NCBI GenBank assembly: GCA_027531445.1
Contig: JAPZRK010000034.1
Span: 1 to 58,524 of the forward strand
Direction: 5' to 3'
Length of the DNA stretch: 58,524 nucleotides
Origin: Leptospira sp.
GTDB taxonomy: Bacteria > Spirochaetota > Leptospiria > Leptospirales > Leptospiraceae
The notes under the pieces were generated by a model that was not told where the DNA came from, made no database searches, and saw only the letters and a list, made by a program, of their open reading frames with translations. The position numbers were made by a program, and so were the translations under genes. Within the stretch, counting starts at the first letter, position 1. Each line of letters opens with the position of its first letter. Shown one piece after another: positions 17,036 to 25,492 of this stretch.

Positions 17036-17232
17036 TTGAATGAACCATTTGATTTATTATTTTGGATAACTTAAATTATCTCGAATCTTAGGGCAATCAA
17101 AAAACTAACTTGTCCATATGTTGAATTCGCCACATGCTTTTTAGTGTTGGAGATGGTCTAACTTTTGTTACCTATGAATTATTTTACAGCCCAGATGTAT
17201 AGTTCAAGATTCTCGGAAACACTAGGTTAAAA

Positions 17233-18591
17233 CTAATTCTTCCCAATCTCCCGAATCTGGTATGTGTTTAGAATTTCAGTGTAAAATTCCGGGAATTCTT
17301 TTAATAAAATATCGAAGCTTGGTTTATCTAGGCTATAGATATTACAGAAGCTGACGGCCCTGACTGTGGCATTTCTTGGTTGTTCTAACAATAGTGAAGT
17401 TTCTCCAAAAAAACTTCCTTCACCTAGCATAGCGAATCGATGACCATCTTCATCCAAAATCTCAACGCTGCCCTTGCTCACAAAGTACATACTGTTCCCT
17501 TTTTCCCCTTTTGTAACTATTGTATCACCTGGCATATACACTTGAATTTGCAAATAATGAACTATCTTTAGTTTAAATTCGGGATTTGCTTTTTGAAAGA
17601 TAGGAACTTTCGTGATTAATGGTTGCCTTAGATGAAGCTCAACCTCCAATTTTAGAGAAACAGGTAAATCATTGATAACCTCATCTTCCTTGTGGTCTAA
17701 ACGATTGTCCCAAATATAGTTATAATACGATCGAATTTTTGCTTCTAGTTCGGGTGGAATTTCTCGGTAAGCTAGAAATGCATTCACAATAGCCATCTTA
17801 CGAGAAAAATCGGAGCGAGCGGTGTCTATACTACCAAAATAACTCGATAAATTCGCGATCACATAACTATATGTACCTACACCTAAAATCATAAGTACCA
17901 TTGTAAAAAGATATTGAGGTAACGTCTGAGCTACAATGTCCCCATATCCCACAGTTGTCATTGTAGTTAGAACCCAGTACATCGCTCGAACATAAAGTTC
18001 AACTGAAGATCGCCCTTCAATATTCAAATCCAAGGCAATCCAAATGCAAGCCATCCAGTGAGCGGCTATGATTAAAAACAAAAAGAAAATGAGCATTCTC
18101 ACTATACTTGGATTAATAGCTTTCAATCTTTCACTTTTACGAATGTATGGAACGAGCTTTGCTAATTTTAACAATCGCAATAACTTTAAAAGACGCAAAG
18201 CTCGCAGGCCTTGAACTGATTCCAAGTATGGTCCAGAAAAAATGAGTCCAAACGGTATTGCCGCTAGAAGGTCGATTACAAACCAAGTTCTAAAGTATTC
18301 TTTGTCCCAAAAAGAGGGCTGTTTCTTCTCCAAAGTAGTCTGATCAGAAATTTTTTGAATCGAATTGATAACAACATCCAAAATGAAAATGATCGTCAAA
18401 GCATGATCCAGAATTTGTAGGAATTGCCCTGTTGGAATGTTTAGAACTAAACGCAAGGGAATCTCAAATGCTGCAAAAATGGATAAGGCCATAAGTATAG
18501 TATCCCATGACCGTCGAAATCCAGTTCGTTTGAATTGGTAAAAAAAGTATCTTAATCTTGTTTGCATGTTTTTGAAGACGCTGGTATACAT
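17233..18591 (-). CDS. Cyclic-nucleotide-gated voltage-type potassium channel
   Basis: Six-helix ion channel of about 452 residues. The S4-like segment has regularly spaced Arg/Lys (LRALRLLKLLRLLKLAKL). The pore loop carries the K+ selectivity filter TTMTTVGYGD. The C-terminal linker leads into a cyclic-nucleotide-binding domain with GDTIVTKGEKGNSMYFV and the phosphate-binding cassette FGETSLLLEQPRNATVRA, whose Glu and Arg should contact cAMP or cGMP. An in-frame TTG at 18624 and a later ATG at 18567 are alternative starts; the ATG at 18591 is chosen. It lies just downstream of the DUF3592 gene in the same direction. With several cyclases in this window, it is a likely effector of cyclic nucleotides. 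Confidence 0.9.
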   Translation of the reverse strand: MYTSVFKNMQTRLRYFFYQFKRTGFRRSWDTILMALSIFAAFEIPLRLVLNIPTGQFLQILDHALTIIFILDVVINSIQKISDQTTLEKKQPSFWDKEYFRTWFVIDLLAAIPFGLIFSGPYLESVQGLRALRLLKLLRLLKLAKLVPYIRKSERLKAINPSIVRMLIFFLFLIIAAHWMACIWIALDLNIEGRSSVELYVRAMYWVLTTMTTVGYGDIVAQTLPQYLFTMVLMILGVGTYSYVIANLSSYFGSIDTARSDFSRKMAIVNAFLAYREIPPELEAKIRSYYNYIWDNRLDHKEDEVINDLPVSLKLEVELHLRQPLITKVPIFQKANPEFKLKIVHYLQIQVYMPGDTIVTKGEKGNSMYFVSKGSVEILDEDGHRFAMLGEGSFFGETSLLLEQPRNATVRAVSFCNIYSLDKPSFDILLKEFPEFYTEILNTYQIREIGKN

Positions 18592-18631
18592 GATTGGACT
18601 GACTTTATCAATAAATTCATACAATCATTTG

Positions 18632-19111
18632 CTAGTTTCCAATGTTGGTAAAAAATTTATTCTTGGTCCATTTTATCCATTCACTGGAAAATGTGCCAAT
18701 GGAAAAAATCAATATACTCAAAATATAATTTCGGATAGGTTCATACCACATTTCGTAGAGGGAATCAATTACAGAATAACTATGATTATCTGGTAAATAA
18801 TACAATGGAACAGATTGCCCCAATTGGTATCCTGAGCCTATTTTTCCAAAAATCTGTCCGTGCACTTCGTAAGTTGTTCCATCAACTTTATATTGTATAA
18901 TGGGCCTATCAATATAGTAAGCAGTTCCGTAACTTTTACCTCTTGTTTGGGTGGAATAATCGAATTCCTTATAGGAAGAAACTACCTTACCTTGCGTGCG
19001 AGTAGCTGTCTGAAGAATCGAAACATTGCCTATTGTTTTGTAACTCGCCGTTAAAAAAAGATAAACGGCAAAGATTTGTAATGCGCGTGATATTAATTTA
19101 TATGCCATCAT
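18632..19111 (-). CDS. DUF3592 membrane protein
   Basis: Protein of 159 residues with an N-terminal hydrophobic helix, a DUF3592-type extracytoplasmic domain (TRTQGKVVSSYKEF, PIIQYKVDGTTYEVHGQ, GQSVPLYYLPDN) and a C-terminal helix (PIRNYILSILIFSIGTF). DUF3592 proteins are common membrane proteins of unknown role. The gene ends about 40 bases before the potassium channel start, in the same direction, so cotranscription is plausible. Two adjacent ATG codons compete as start. Confidence 0.75.
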   Translation of the reverse strand: MMAYKLISRALQIFAVYLFLTASYKTIGNVSILQTATRTQGKVVSSYKEFDYSTQTRGKSYGTAYYIDRPIIQYKVDGTTYEVHGQIFGKIGSGYQLGQSVPLYYLPDNHSYSVIDSLYEMWYEPIRNYILSILIFSIGTFSSEWIKWTKNKFFTNIGN

Positions 19112-19185
19112 ACCCTAAAAATATGATTCTAAAATAATTTTCTATCTGAAAATAATCTTCTTAATTTTAATTTAAATCGGTAAGT

Positions 19186-20199
19186 TCATTGAATAATATC
19201 TTCCAACACAAACTTTGTCACAGAATCTTTCAAAATACTTACACCCGGCTCCTCATAGGGAAAGTGACCTGAGCCTGTAAGTTCAACGAAATATTTAGTC
19301 GTCGGTAGTTTGTCAAAAAACCGTTTGCTCAAATGAGTAGGAGTCCAAGGGTCGATGCTTGGGTGGGCAAGTAGTACCGGACTCACTCGAAATAATTCAG
19401 GTTCTAATTTTGGTTTGTAATTTAGAAAGGTATTCAAGAAGCCAAGGCTTACTTTAGAACCACCAGCATAAGGATCTTCCGAAAACACATTCGAAAAACT
19501 TGGATCATTTGTGATATATTCCATTTTACTAAACCACTTTATCGGAAAGTACATCCCATTCGTAACAAAGGAAAAAAAAGAATTAAGAGGCATTCCTACC
19601 CGACTGAAAAAAAGATTGGATGCAACCGCATCCCTCACTTCGGAATCTCGCGGATCTACTAACGTTGTTGCGATGAGACCATCTACTTCACCATTATAAG
19701 CAGCAGTATGGTAAGCAAGCATACCTCCTATGCTCAAGCCGAAAAGGATCATTTTTTGATTTGGTCTTTTTTCTTTTTGGATTAATTCGTTCAAGATGAT
19801 TACCCAATCATCATAAGGTATGTAACCTTTCTTTGGTGGAATTTTAGTAAGACCAAATCCTGGTAGATCTGGTGCTAACCATTCACAACCTAAATTCTCC
19901 AAACCGATCGCCAAAGTTCCGAGGATACGGCCATTCCCACCTCCTCCGTGAATTAACAAGATTTTACATTTGGCATCTTTTTTGCGATATCGATCCAAGT
20001 GAACTTGGTATCCTCGAACCTCTAAATACTCTTCTGTCGGTAGATTTTGTCTTCTAAACCTCAGATTGTCCGGTAGAAAATGCTGGTATTGATGCCAATA
20101 AGAGATTTCAGAATAGTTGTCTGGTCTGTGCAAGGAAGAAGCACAAGATAACAATGTAAATCCGATTGCAAAATATATAGTTACGTAAATTGATTTCAT
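19186..20199 (-). CDS. Alpha/beta-hydrolase lipoprotein
   Basis: Protein of 337 residues with signal peptide ending FTLLSCASS, so probably a membrane-anchored lipoprotein. The hydrolase fold shows the oxyanion region LLIHGGGGNGR, the nucleophile elbow GLSIGG (Ser), a likely acid in HPSIDPWTP and a catalytic His in GSGHFPYEEP. Substrate is unknown; esters or lipids are usual for the superfamily. It is divergent from the TetR gene at 20273, which probably controls it from the 73-base shared promoter region. Confidence 0.8.
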   Translation of the reverse strand: MKSIYVTIYFAIGFTLLSCASSLHRPDNYSEISYWHQYQHFLPDNLRFRRQNLPTEEYLEVRGYQVHLDRYRKKDAKCKILLIHGGGGNGRILGTLAIGLENLGCEWLAPDLPGFGLTKIPPKKGYIPYDDWVIILNELIQKEKRPNQKMILFGLSIGGMLAYHTAAYNGEVDGLIATTLVDPRDSEVRDAVASNLFFSRVGMPLNSFFSFVTNGMYFPIKWFSKMEYITNDPSFSNVFSEDPYAGGSKVSLGFLNTFLNYKPKLEPELFRVSPVLLAHPSIDPWTPTHLSKRFFDKLPTTKYFVELTGSGHFPYEEPGVSILKDSVTKFVLEDIIQ

Positions 20200-20272
20200 A
20201 AAATGGAATTAATATACTACTTAAGTCTTGTCAAAACTTTAAGTCACATTCTGATAAGATTGGATTTTACAC

Positions 20273-20860
20273 ATGTATAATAAAAAAGACCGAATTTCTG
20301 AGACATATGAAAAATTAATTCATACATTTCACAATATTTTCCTAACGACTCCTTATGAAAAAATTAGTATCGAACACATTGCAAAACATGCTGGAATGAC
20401 TCGTGTAAACTTTTATCACTATTTTGTGGATAAGGAAGATATTTTATATCGAACTTATATTTTCTTCTATAGAAAAATGGAATCGGAAACACCGAAGATT
20501 GATCCTATTACCCTGCTTGCAAACGGACGTTCTTTGACTTTTTATGCACTAGAAAATGCGAAGTCAAATAGACAGTTTTATAGAATGTTATTTCAAAATA
20601 CGATTCCCGCTTCGGTAACCTATCGGATCTTAGATTTTATAACGGAAGAATCATTTCGCACCCACGAACAGCTGAGAAAACTATACAATGCCGATTTCCC
20701 GCCTTATGAATGTATAAATCAATATCTTGCTGGTGCCTTTTGGAACCTACTTCGGAATCTCGTGTTATCCGATTCTGATTTTGATTCAGAATCAATCTCT
20801 AACTTTTTTCGTAATCTATCGACGGAGGGACTACAAAAATTCCTTAGTCCATTGAAATGA
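20273..20860 (+). CDS. TetR-family regulator
   Basis: Protein of 195 residues. The N-terminal 60 residues form the TetR helix-turn-helix (YEKISIEHIAKHAGMTRVNF, YHYFVDKEDILY). The C-terminal ligand domain (residues 70-195) is unlike any I know. TetR proteins usually repress their own gene and a divergent neighbour until a ligand binds. Here the divergent neighbour is the alpha/beta-hydrolase lipoprotein, with about 73 bases between the start codons. No strong palindrome was seen in that space, though ACTTAAGT and CTTTAAG motifs lie there. Confidence 0.85.
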   Translation: MYNKKDRISETYEKLIHTFHNIFLTTPYEKISIEHIAKHAGMTRVNFYHYFVDKEDILYRTYIFFYRKMESETPKIDPITLLANGRSLTFYALENAKSNRQFYRMLFQNTIPASVTYRILDFITEESFRTHEQLRKLYNADFPPYECINQYLAGAFWNLLRNLVLSDSDFDSESISNFFRNLSTEGLQKFLSPLK

Positions 20861-20975
20861 ATTCGACCGTTACTGGCATTCCTTTCACAAAACAGCTCAT
20901 TGTCGATTAGGGCACTGCCAATGCATAACATCGGCAGATCACCCTCAACTTTAAAAAACAAGTGTTAAAACGTTT

Positions 20976-21422
20976 CTATTTGACCAACAAAGAATCGAGC
21001 GAAAATTTTCCCCCACCATTAATGATAAGGGCGATCGACATCGAAAGGAAAAGGATAAAAAACTCGATCCCTTCACCCTTTTGATTTCCAAACCAATTCA
21101 TAAAGAAACCATTTTCCCAGTGAACCAATATCATTGCAAAAAGCAGAATGATTCCTACATAAAGGGCAAAGAAACGCGTTCCGATTCCTAAAATTAAACT
21201 AATCCCACCAAAAAATTCACCCAGAATGATGAGTAGAGCAATGATCCAAGGCAATCCCATTGTTTTTGTGAAAAAGTCCATCGTTCCTGAGAATCCGTAT
21301 CCTCCAAAAAGACCTAACATTTTTTGAGCACCATGCATCCATATCACGCATCCTAAGCTTAGCCTCAATACAAATGACCCCCAGCTGGTATCAGTCTGTA
21401 ATAATCTTAAAATTGTTTCCAT
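20976..21422 (-). CDS. DoxX-family membrane protein
   Basis: Protein of 148 residues with four transmembrane helices and DoxX-type signatures (RLSLGCVIWMHGAQKMLG, GFSGTMDFFTKTMGLP, LGEFFGGISLILGIGTR, FFMNWFGNQKGEGIEFF). The start is fixed by a Shine-Dalgarno AGGAGG just before the ATG at 21422. An upstream in-frame codon would put the start inside the operator. DoxX proteins are linked to thiosulfate oxidation, catechol or oxidative-stress responses in different bacteria; the substrate here is unknown. It is divergent from the MarR gene, with two operators in between. Confidence 0.85.
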   Translation of the reverse strand: METILRLLQTDTSWGSFVLRLSLGCVIWMHGAQKMLGLFGGYGFSGTMDFFTKTMGLPWIIALLIILGEFFGGISLILGIGTRFFALYVGIILLFAMILVHWENGFFMNWFGNQKGEGIEFFILFLSMSIALIINGGGKFSLDSLLVK

Positions 21423-21438
21423 GGGAAACCTCCTATTT

Positions 21439-21454
21439 AGTTGACATGTCAACT
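21439..21454. promoter_or_regulatory. MarR-type operator 1 (perfect 16-bp palindrome)
   Basis: AGTTGACATGTCAACT is a perfect palindrome in the doxX-marR intergenic space, 17 bases from the DoxX start codon and overlapping the expected promoter of that gene. MarR repressors typically bind 16-20-bp palindromes of this form. Its centre is exactly 40 bases from the centre of operator 2. Confidence 0.75.
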
Positions 21455-21479
21455 ACAAAGACACTCGTAATTAATAATT

Positions 21480-21499
21480 GTTGACGTGTCAACTATAAT
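21480..21499. promoter_or_regulatory. MarR-type operator 2 next to a TATAAT box
   Basis: GTTGACGTGTCAAC (21480-21493) is the same palindrome with two central mismatches. A perfect -10 hexamer TATAAT follows at 21494-21499, oriented towards the MarR gene. Binding here would block that promoter, so autorepression is expected. The TATAAT box also supports the ATG at 21516 as start, because the upstream GTG at 21486 would precede the transcription start. Confidence 0.7.
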
Positions 21500-21515
21500 T
21501 CATAATTTATCCCCT

Positions 21516-21980
21516 ATGGCAGAAAAAAAAGATCGAAATGATGATATCGAAATTTGGAGAAATTTCCTTGTCTATCACGATGAAGTTACGAGCAGAATTG
21601 AGTCTGTTCTAAAAAAAGAAGAATGTATTTCCCTTGCTTGGTATGACATTCTGATCGTACTAGAGCGCTCAAAAGAAAAGAGTCTTACCATGAAAGAACT
21701 GATAAAGGAAACCGTGATCACCAAAAGTGGTGTTTCAAAAATCTTAGATCGAATTGAGGATGGGAAATTAATAATTAGAAAAAAATCGCAAGAAGATGCG
21801 AGGTCTGTCTACATTCACATAACAAAACAAGGTAGCCTAGAGGTCCGCAGAGCATGGAGCATTTACAAGGAAAATATTCATCAATTATTTTTGCATCCTT
21901 TGGATACAACCGAGAAAGAGACTTTAATGACCATCTTATTGAAACTGAGAGGAAGGGTTAATACTTTCCCACCATTTTGA
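21516..21980 (+). CDS. MarR-family regulator
   Basis: Protein of 154 residues with a winged helix: recognition region TMKELIKETVITKSGVSKIL and wing with KKSQEDARSVYIHIT. MarR proteins are dimeric repressors relieved by small ligands or oxidation; one cysteine (EECISLAWYD) is present in the N-terminal dimer region. The ATG at 21516 is chosen over the GTG at 21486, which lies inside an operator. The divergent DoxX gene and twin operators indicate it controls both genes. Confidence 0.88.
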   Translation: MAEKKDRNDDIEIWRNFLVYHDEVTSRIESVLKKEECISLAWYDILIVLERSKEKSLTMKELIKETVITKSGVSKILDRIEDGKLIIRKKSQEDARSVYIHITKQGSLEVRRAWSIYKENIHQLFLHPLDTTEKETLMTILLKLRGRVNTFPPF

Positions 21981-22060
21981 TAATTGTAAACAAATACAAT
22001 GGGAACAACAGTAAACTTTGTTCAATTAATAGGCATGTTTTGATTGGGTCAGGCGATGGA

Positions 22061-23194
22061 TTAATAGTCCATCAAACGCCTAACAACACTTTCGAACCTT
22101 TTTCCAAACGCCTTGGCAACACTGGCTAAATTTTCATCCATCGTATATTTTGAATCTAAAATTTGGTTCATTGTTTGGCAGTCCTCGATGCATAGGCTTG
22201 TCGTGCCAGTAGGCTCCTGTTTCAGACCAGCGAGCAACAGTCCATTTTCAGATAAGATGTATCCTTTTGAAATGGCCGTGATTGAACTTGGAAAGGTGCG
22301 CGCCCAAATATCCAAAGTTAAGGCGACATCCATTTCATTGACCCCTGGTTTTAGAAGGAGTGAATAACTTGGATCGTCATCGAACGCTACTTTCCAAATT
22401 ATTGTTAGTTGATCAAGTAAGGATACTTTTTCTCCGAGATATTCCGATCGAATCTCGGCGTGCGGGTAGTTTATCTTTTGTTTTACAGACTCGAGGACAC
22501 GAGCATTTGCTAATTTCGAGATCAGTACGAGTGTCCCTTCTATACTCGAAGAAACTCCCGCTGTACTGATAAGGTTTCGATCGACAACAAATTTTTGTTG
22601 CCTCGTCCACTTGTGATTTGGAAATTCTTTTTCCAATTGGTCTAGACTAGAAGCATGTGTTGTAATTTTGTGTTCTAAAAAATTTTGAGAGTGAACAATG
22701 ACCTTCGCTCCTTCACAAACCGATAGAATGGGATTTTTGGAATTCTTTAAAAATTTTTCAAAAGATTTATCATTTGGATGAAAGACATTTGGGACAACTA
22801 CAGCATCAAAGGAGAACGGGAAATCTTCGACGCTAAAGTGTGGTAATACTACCATTCCTTTCCATAATAAAACGGGGCCTTTTTTGTTTGAGACAATATA
22901 AACATTAAACCCCGCCATCTTTAACAGAGAATAGGGTACAATGATGTCTGTGATTTCCGTACCCTCGGTATCTGCTAGTATAACTATTGTCTTACTAAGC
23001 TTATTGTGGTCGATGGAATATTTAACATTTTGTTGGGGTTCCATTTCCAAAGGATCTAGTTTTTGGAAGTAACTAATCTGGGCACAATGAGTGATCATTA
23101 CAAAAAGCATGAGCATGAATGGGATCGATTGCCCAGTTCGAAAAGGAAAGAAGCTTCTGCAGTAATTGTTTTGTTGTTTCATACGGATCATCAT
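22061..23194 (-). CDS. DJ-1/PfpI-family protein with exported N-terminus
   Basis: Protein of 377 residues. A hydrophobic N-terminus ends in FVMITHC, suggesting a lipoprotein or signal anchor. Residues about 65-235 form a DJ-1/PfpI (class I glutamine amidotransferase-like) domain, with KTIVILADTEGTEITDIIVP, a nucleophile-elbow cysteine in LSVCEGAKVI and a later STAGVSSSIEG. Residues 265-345 (LLLKPGVNEMDVALTLDI, LLLAGLKQEP) look like a second, degenerate copy of part of this fold. Such proteins often occur fused to, or beside, AraC regulators, and here an AraC gene lies 53 bases upstream in the same direction. Activity is unknown. Confidence 0.75.
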   Translation of the reverse strand: MMIRMKQQNNYCRSFFPFRTGQSIPFMLMLFVMITHCAQISYFQKLDPLEMEPQQNVKYSIDHNKLSKTIVILADTEGTEITDIIVPYSLLKMAGFNVYIVSNKKGPVLLWKGMVVLPHFSVEDFPFSFDAVVVPNVFHPNDKSFEKFLKNSKNPILSVCEGAKVIVHSQNFLEHKITTHASSLDQLEKEFPNHKWTRQQKFVVDRNLISTAGVSSSIEGTLVLISKLANARVLESVKQKINYPHAEIRSEYLGEKVSLLDQLTIIWKVAFDDDPSYSLLLKPGVNEMDVALTLDIWARTFPSSITAISKGYILSENGLLLAGLKQEPTGTTSLCIEDCQTMNQILDSKYTMDENLASVAKAFGKRFESVVRRLMDY

Positions 23195-23247
23195 AGCACA
23201 AATGCTTGCAGCAGTCGTCCAAGTGTATAACCTAGAACTTTAGAATT

Positions 23248-24348
23248 TTAAATTTCTGAGAGTTGATTGGCTTTTCTAAATAAAGTAGGAGTGGTGCCTG
23301 TATATTTTAGGAATTCTACATGAAAGGATGATTTTGAAGAGTAGCCAACGGCATTCAAAATCGATAGAATGGAGCGATTTGGTTCTTCTATTAACATCCT
23401 AGAGGCGGCTTTGATTCTTTCTTGATTCAAAAACGTTTTAAAACTAACGGATAGATTTTGATTGAGTAGTTCGGACAATTGATGGGGGCTTAAGTTTACG
23501 TATTCGGCGAAACGAGTGAGAGTTAGATCTTCGTCAGCATATAGATGTTCTTCTGACATGAGTCGTTTGACCTTCCCAATGACTTCTTCTTTGTCGATGC
23601 CTTGGAGTCGCGATTTTGCGTATTTACTCTTTTTGACTTCTTCTTGCAAATTTGCTATGTACTGAGGGAAAATTTGGCCTCCAAAGTAGATGAGAATTGT
23701 TATAATAGTTAAAGTCAGATAAGACAGGACCATCATAAAAAAGGTTTTTTCAATTTGGAACCAAACAAAAAAAACAACATCCAAAAATCCAATTAAAATC
23801 AGAGCAAATGTATAAGAGTAAATTTTTGGGAAAGGAAAATTGGAAAATGCAAAGATGGGGAAAAATTCCCTAACACTGATTATAAGAAAACATATCGTAT
23901 AGATAAAAATGCATAATAGTACAAAATCTAAAATTTGATGATGGTGGTGGGAAGAAATCGGTTCATTGAACAAAGCGAACATAAAACAGCTAACAAGTAG
24001 AAATGGGAAAAGTTGAAAGAGATAAAACTTACGCCCAAGGAATTTTTGGTTTAAAATTTGGCAAAAGTAAGAATAAACAAGTGGCCCGATCCATACATAA
24101 AAAGGCGGAAAAAAAAATGCTAATCTGGGATAACTAAGATACATTCCAAAAATTTCTAGCGTCATGCTCAGTTGCGGGATGGCAACGATGAAAAACAAGA
24201 TACCTGCTAAGGAATTCTCTTTTCTTTTGGGTCTTAGGAAATACCCAATCGCAATGATTGTAGAAAACACAAAACCCCAAAACGGAACAAAGGCAAACAA
24301 AACTTTTGAAGATAAATTGAATGTATGTTCCATAAAATTTTGATTCAT
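23248..24348 (-). CDS. AraC-family regulator with membrane N-terminus
   Basis: Protein of about 366 residues. The first 240 residues carry about seven transmembrane helices. The C-terminal 100 residues are an AraC double helix-turn-helix (LTRFAEYVNLSPHQLSELLN, SILNAVGYSSKSSFHVEFLK, TGTTPTLFRK). Such membrane-tethered AraC proteins are frequent in Leptospira and probably sense extracytoplasmic or membrane signals. The ATG at 24348, preceded by AGGGA, is preferred over a TTG at 24390. The DJ-1/PfpI gene downstream is the likely co-operonic target or partner. Confidence 0.85.
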   Translation of the reverse strand: MNQNFMEHTFNLSSKVLFAFVPFWGFVFSTIIAIGYFLRPKRKENSLAGILFFIVAIPQLSMTLEIFGMYLSYPRLAFFFPPFYVWIGPLVYSYFCQILNQKFLGRKFYLFQLFPFLLVSCFMFALFNEPISSHHHHQILDFVLLCIFIYTICFLIISVREFFPIFAFSNFPFPKIYSYTFALILIGFLDVVFFVWFQIEKTFFMMVLSYLTLTIITILIYFGGQIFPQYIANLQEEVKKSKYAKSRLQGIDKEEVIGKVKRLMSEEHLYADEDLTLTRFAEYVNLSPHQLSELLNQNLSVSFKTFLNQERIKAASRMLIEEPNRSILSILNAVGYSSKSSFHVEFLKYTGTTPTLFRKANQLSEI

Positions 24349-24461
24349 TTCCCTGCTTGTTCTCTTAACTTTCGTATTTGATATTGACAAGCGAATTAAA
24401 ATTGTTATACGACATGGGCAAAAACTCGATTTAAAGACGAAAACAAGAAAAGATTATTTTC

Positions 24462-24476
24462 TTGACAAGTTGTCAA
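24462..24476. promoter_or_regulatory. Toxin-antitoxin operator (15-bp palindrome)
   Basis: TTGACAAGTTGTCAA is a perfect palindrome about a central G, 22 bases before the antitoxin start codon. Phd/YefM antitoxins bind such palindromes to autorepress their operon. Its half-site TTGACA is the same as in the MarR operators at 21439-21493, with a 3-base wider centre. Confidence 0.65.
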
Positions 24477-24498
24477 CTAAAAGGATAAAATAAAGAAC

Positions 24499-24735
24499 AT
24501 GAAATCTTTCGCTGTAGGTGAATTAAAAGCACGTTTTTCCGAAGTTCTTGAATTTGTAAAAAATGGCGAGAAAGTTGGCATTCTTTTCGGTAAAAATAAG
24601 AAAACTATCGCGATGATTGTACCTGTTAATGAAAAAAAGAGTTCCAAGAGAAAAATTGGAATACTCGATGGAAAAGCAAAAATTACTTTCCAGAAAGATT
24701 TTTCTATTAGTGAAGAAGAATTCTTAAGATTATAA
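24499..24735 (+). CDS. Phd/YefM-type antitoxin
   Basis: Protein of 78 residues. The N-terminal DNA-binding part (MKSFAVGELKARFSEVLEFV) is typical of Phd/YefM antitoxins, and the C-terminal acidic segment (FQKDFSISEEEFLRL) is the part expected to wrap the toxin. It lies immediately before a PIN-domain toxin gene (zero-base spacing) and behind a palindromic operator. Together they form a type II toxin-antitoxin module, with the antitoxin neutralising the ribonuclease and repressing the operon. Confidence 0.85.
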   Translation: MKSFAVGELKARFSEVLEFVKNGEKVGILFGKNKKTIAMIVPVNEKKSSKRKIGILDGKAKITFQKDFSISEEEFLRL

Positions 24736-25134
24736 ATGGCATTTCTCTTAGACACTCATGCTTTACTCTGGGTCATTGGTGACTCAAAACAATTTAGTAA
24801 AAAAGTAGCGGCAATTATTGAAGATCAAAGTAATGAAATTTTCGTAAGCTCTATTTCATTATGGGAAATTTCATTAAAATTTAAAATCGGAAAACTTAAT
24901 CTAACAGGATTTACTCCAGAGGATATTCCTAAATTTCTTGAAGATTTAAATATCGGCATTATTGAATTGAATCAACAAGATGCGTCTTCATATCACAAAC
25001 TAAAGGAAAATTTTCATCGAGATCCATTTGATCGAATGCTCATCTGGCAATGCATTAATAGAAGGTATACTTTTATATCTAAAGATTCAGAAGTGAAGAA
25101 ATATAAAATTTCTGGATTAAAAACGATATGGTAA
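24736..25134 (+). CDS. vapC: PIN-domain VapC-family toxin
   Basis: Protein of 132 residues with PIN-domain acidic residues: D6 in FLLDTHALLW, a glutamate in SLWEISLK, and aspartates in DPFDRMLIW and SKDSEVKKY. These would coordinate the Mg2+/Mn2+ of the RNase active site. VapC toxins cut tRNA or rRNA. Length and motifs are complete, so the toxin looks active. The ATG directly follows the antitoxin stop codon. A hairpin-repeat copy and an IS481 relic follow. Confidence 0.88.
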   Translation: MAFLLDTHALLWVIGDSKQFSKKVAAIIEDQSNEIFVSSISLWEISLKFKIGKLNLTGFTPEDIPKFLEDLNIGIIELNQQDASSYHKLKENFHRDPFDRMLIWQCINRRYTFISKDSEVKKYKISGLKTIW

Positions 25135-25156
25135 AAAATATACACTCCGCATAACT

Positions 25157-25189
25157 GCGGCTTACCGCTCCACTCGGGACTCCGTCACG
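25157..25189 (+). repeat. Hairpin-repeat copy behind the VapC gene
   Basis: Two consecutive hairpins, GCGG-CTTA-CCGC at 25157-25168 and CGGGAC-TCC-GTCACG at 25175-25189 (one mismatch). They lie between the VapC stop codon and the IS481 relic. The second hairpin has the same TCC-containing loop as the copies at 57183 and 58122. It could also serve as the toxin operon's terminator, but no T-run follows. Confidence 0.5.
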
Positions 25190-25193
25190 CTTC

Positions 25194-25421
25194 TTGCCTT
25201 GGAAGGAGAATCAGGTCGTGGATATAAGATTGGATTTCGTTATTGAGAGCTGTGAGAAAGGAATCAATTTCTCTCAGAGCTTTGCAGAATACAGCATATC
25301 TACCAAATGTGGATACAAATGAAAAGAAAGGTTGTTAAGCGAGGGAAAGGTAGGGCTTCTAGATAAGAAGAGAACTCCTAAGAACTCACCTAAGAAGAAA
25401 AAGAGGGTTAAACCAAGGTAA
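25194..25421 (+). pseudogene. IS481-family transposase N-terminal relic
   Basis: Reading from TTG at 25194 gives LPWKENQVVDIRLDFVIE, then a helix-turn-helix (FSQSFAEYSISTKCGYK), then an in-frame TGA at 25320-25322, then KERLLSEGKVGLLDKKRTP and KNSP before a second stop at 25419. The order matches the start of IS481-like transposases, which begin MPWKE and carry a YKW motif. Here the Trp codon TGG has become TGA and the Met start has become TTG. Only about 75 of an expected 300-400 codons remain. The DDE catalytic domain and terminal inverted repeats are not visible. Confidence 0.65.
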
Positions 25422-25492
25422 TTCATAATCATAGCGTTTGCTAAAAAAACCTTTACCAGATCTTGCTGATGTCAGAAGTTAGATTGAAAGTT

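Noticed and set aside
20719..20961. An 80-codon minus-strand frame overlapping the end of the TetR gene at 20273
   Set aside because: Most of it is antisense to the well-supported TetR C-terminus and the product has no recognisable features.
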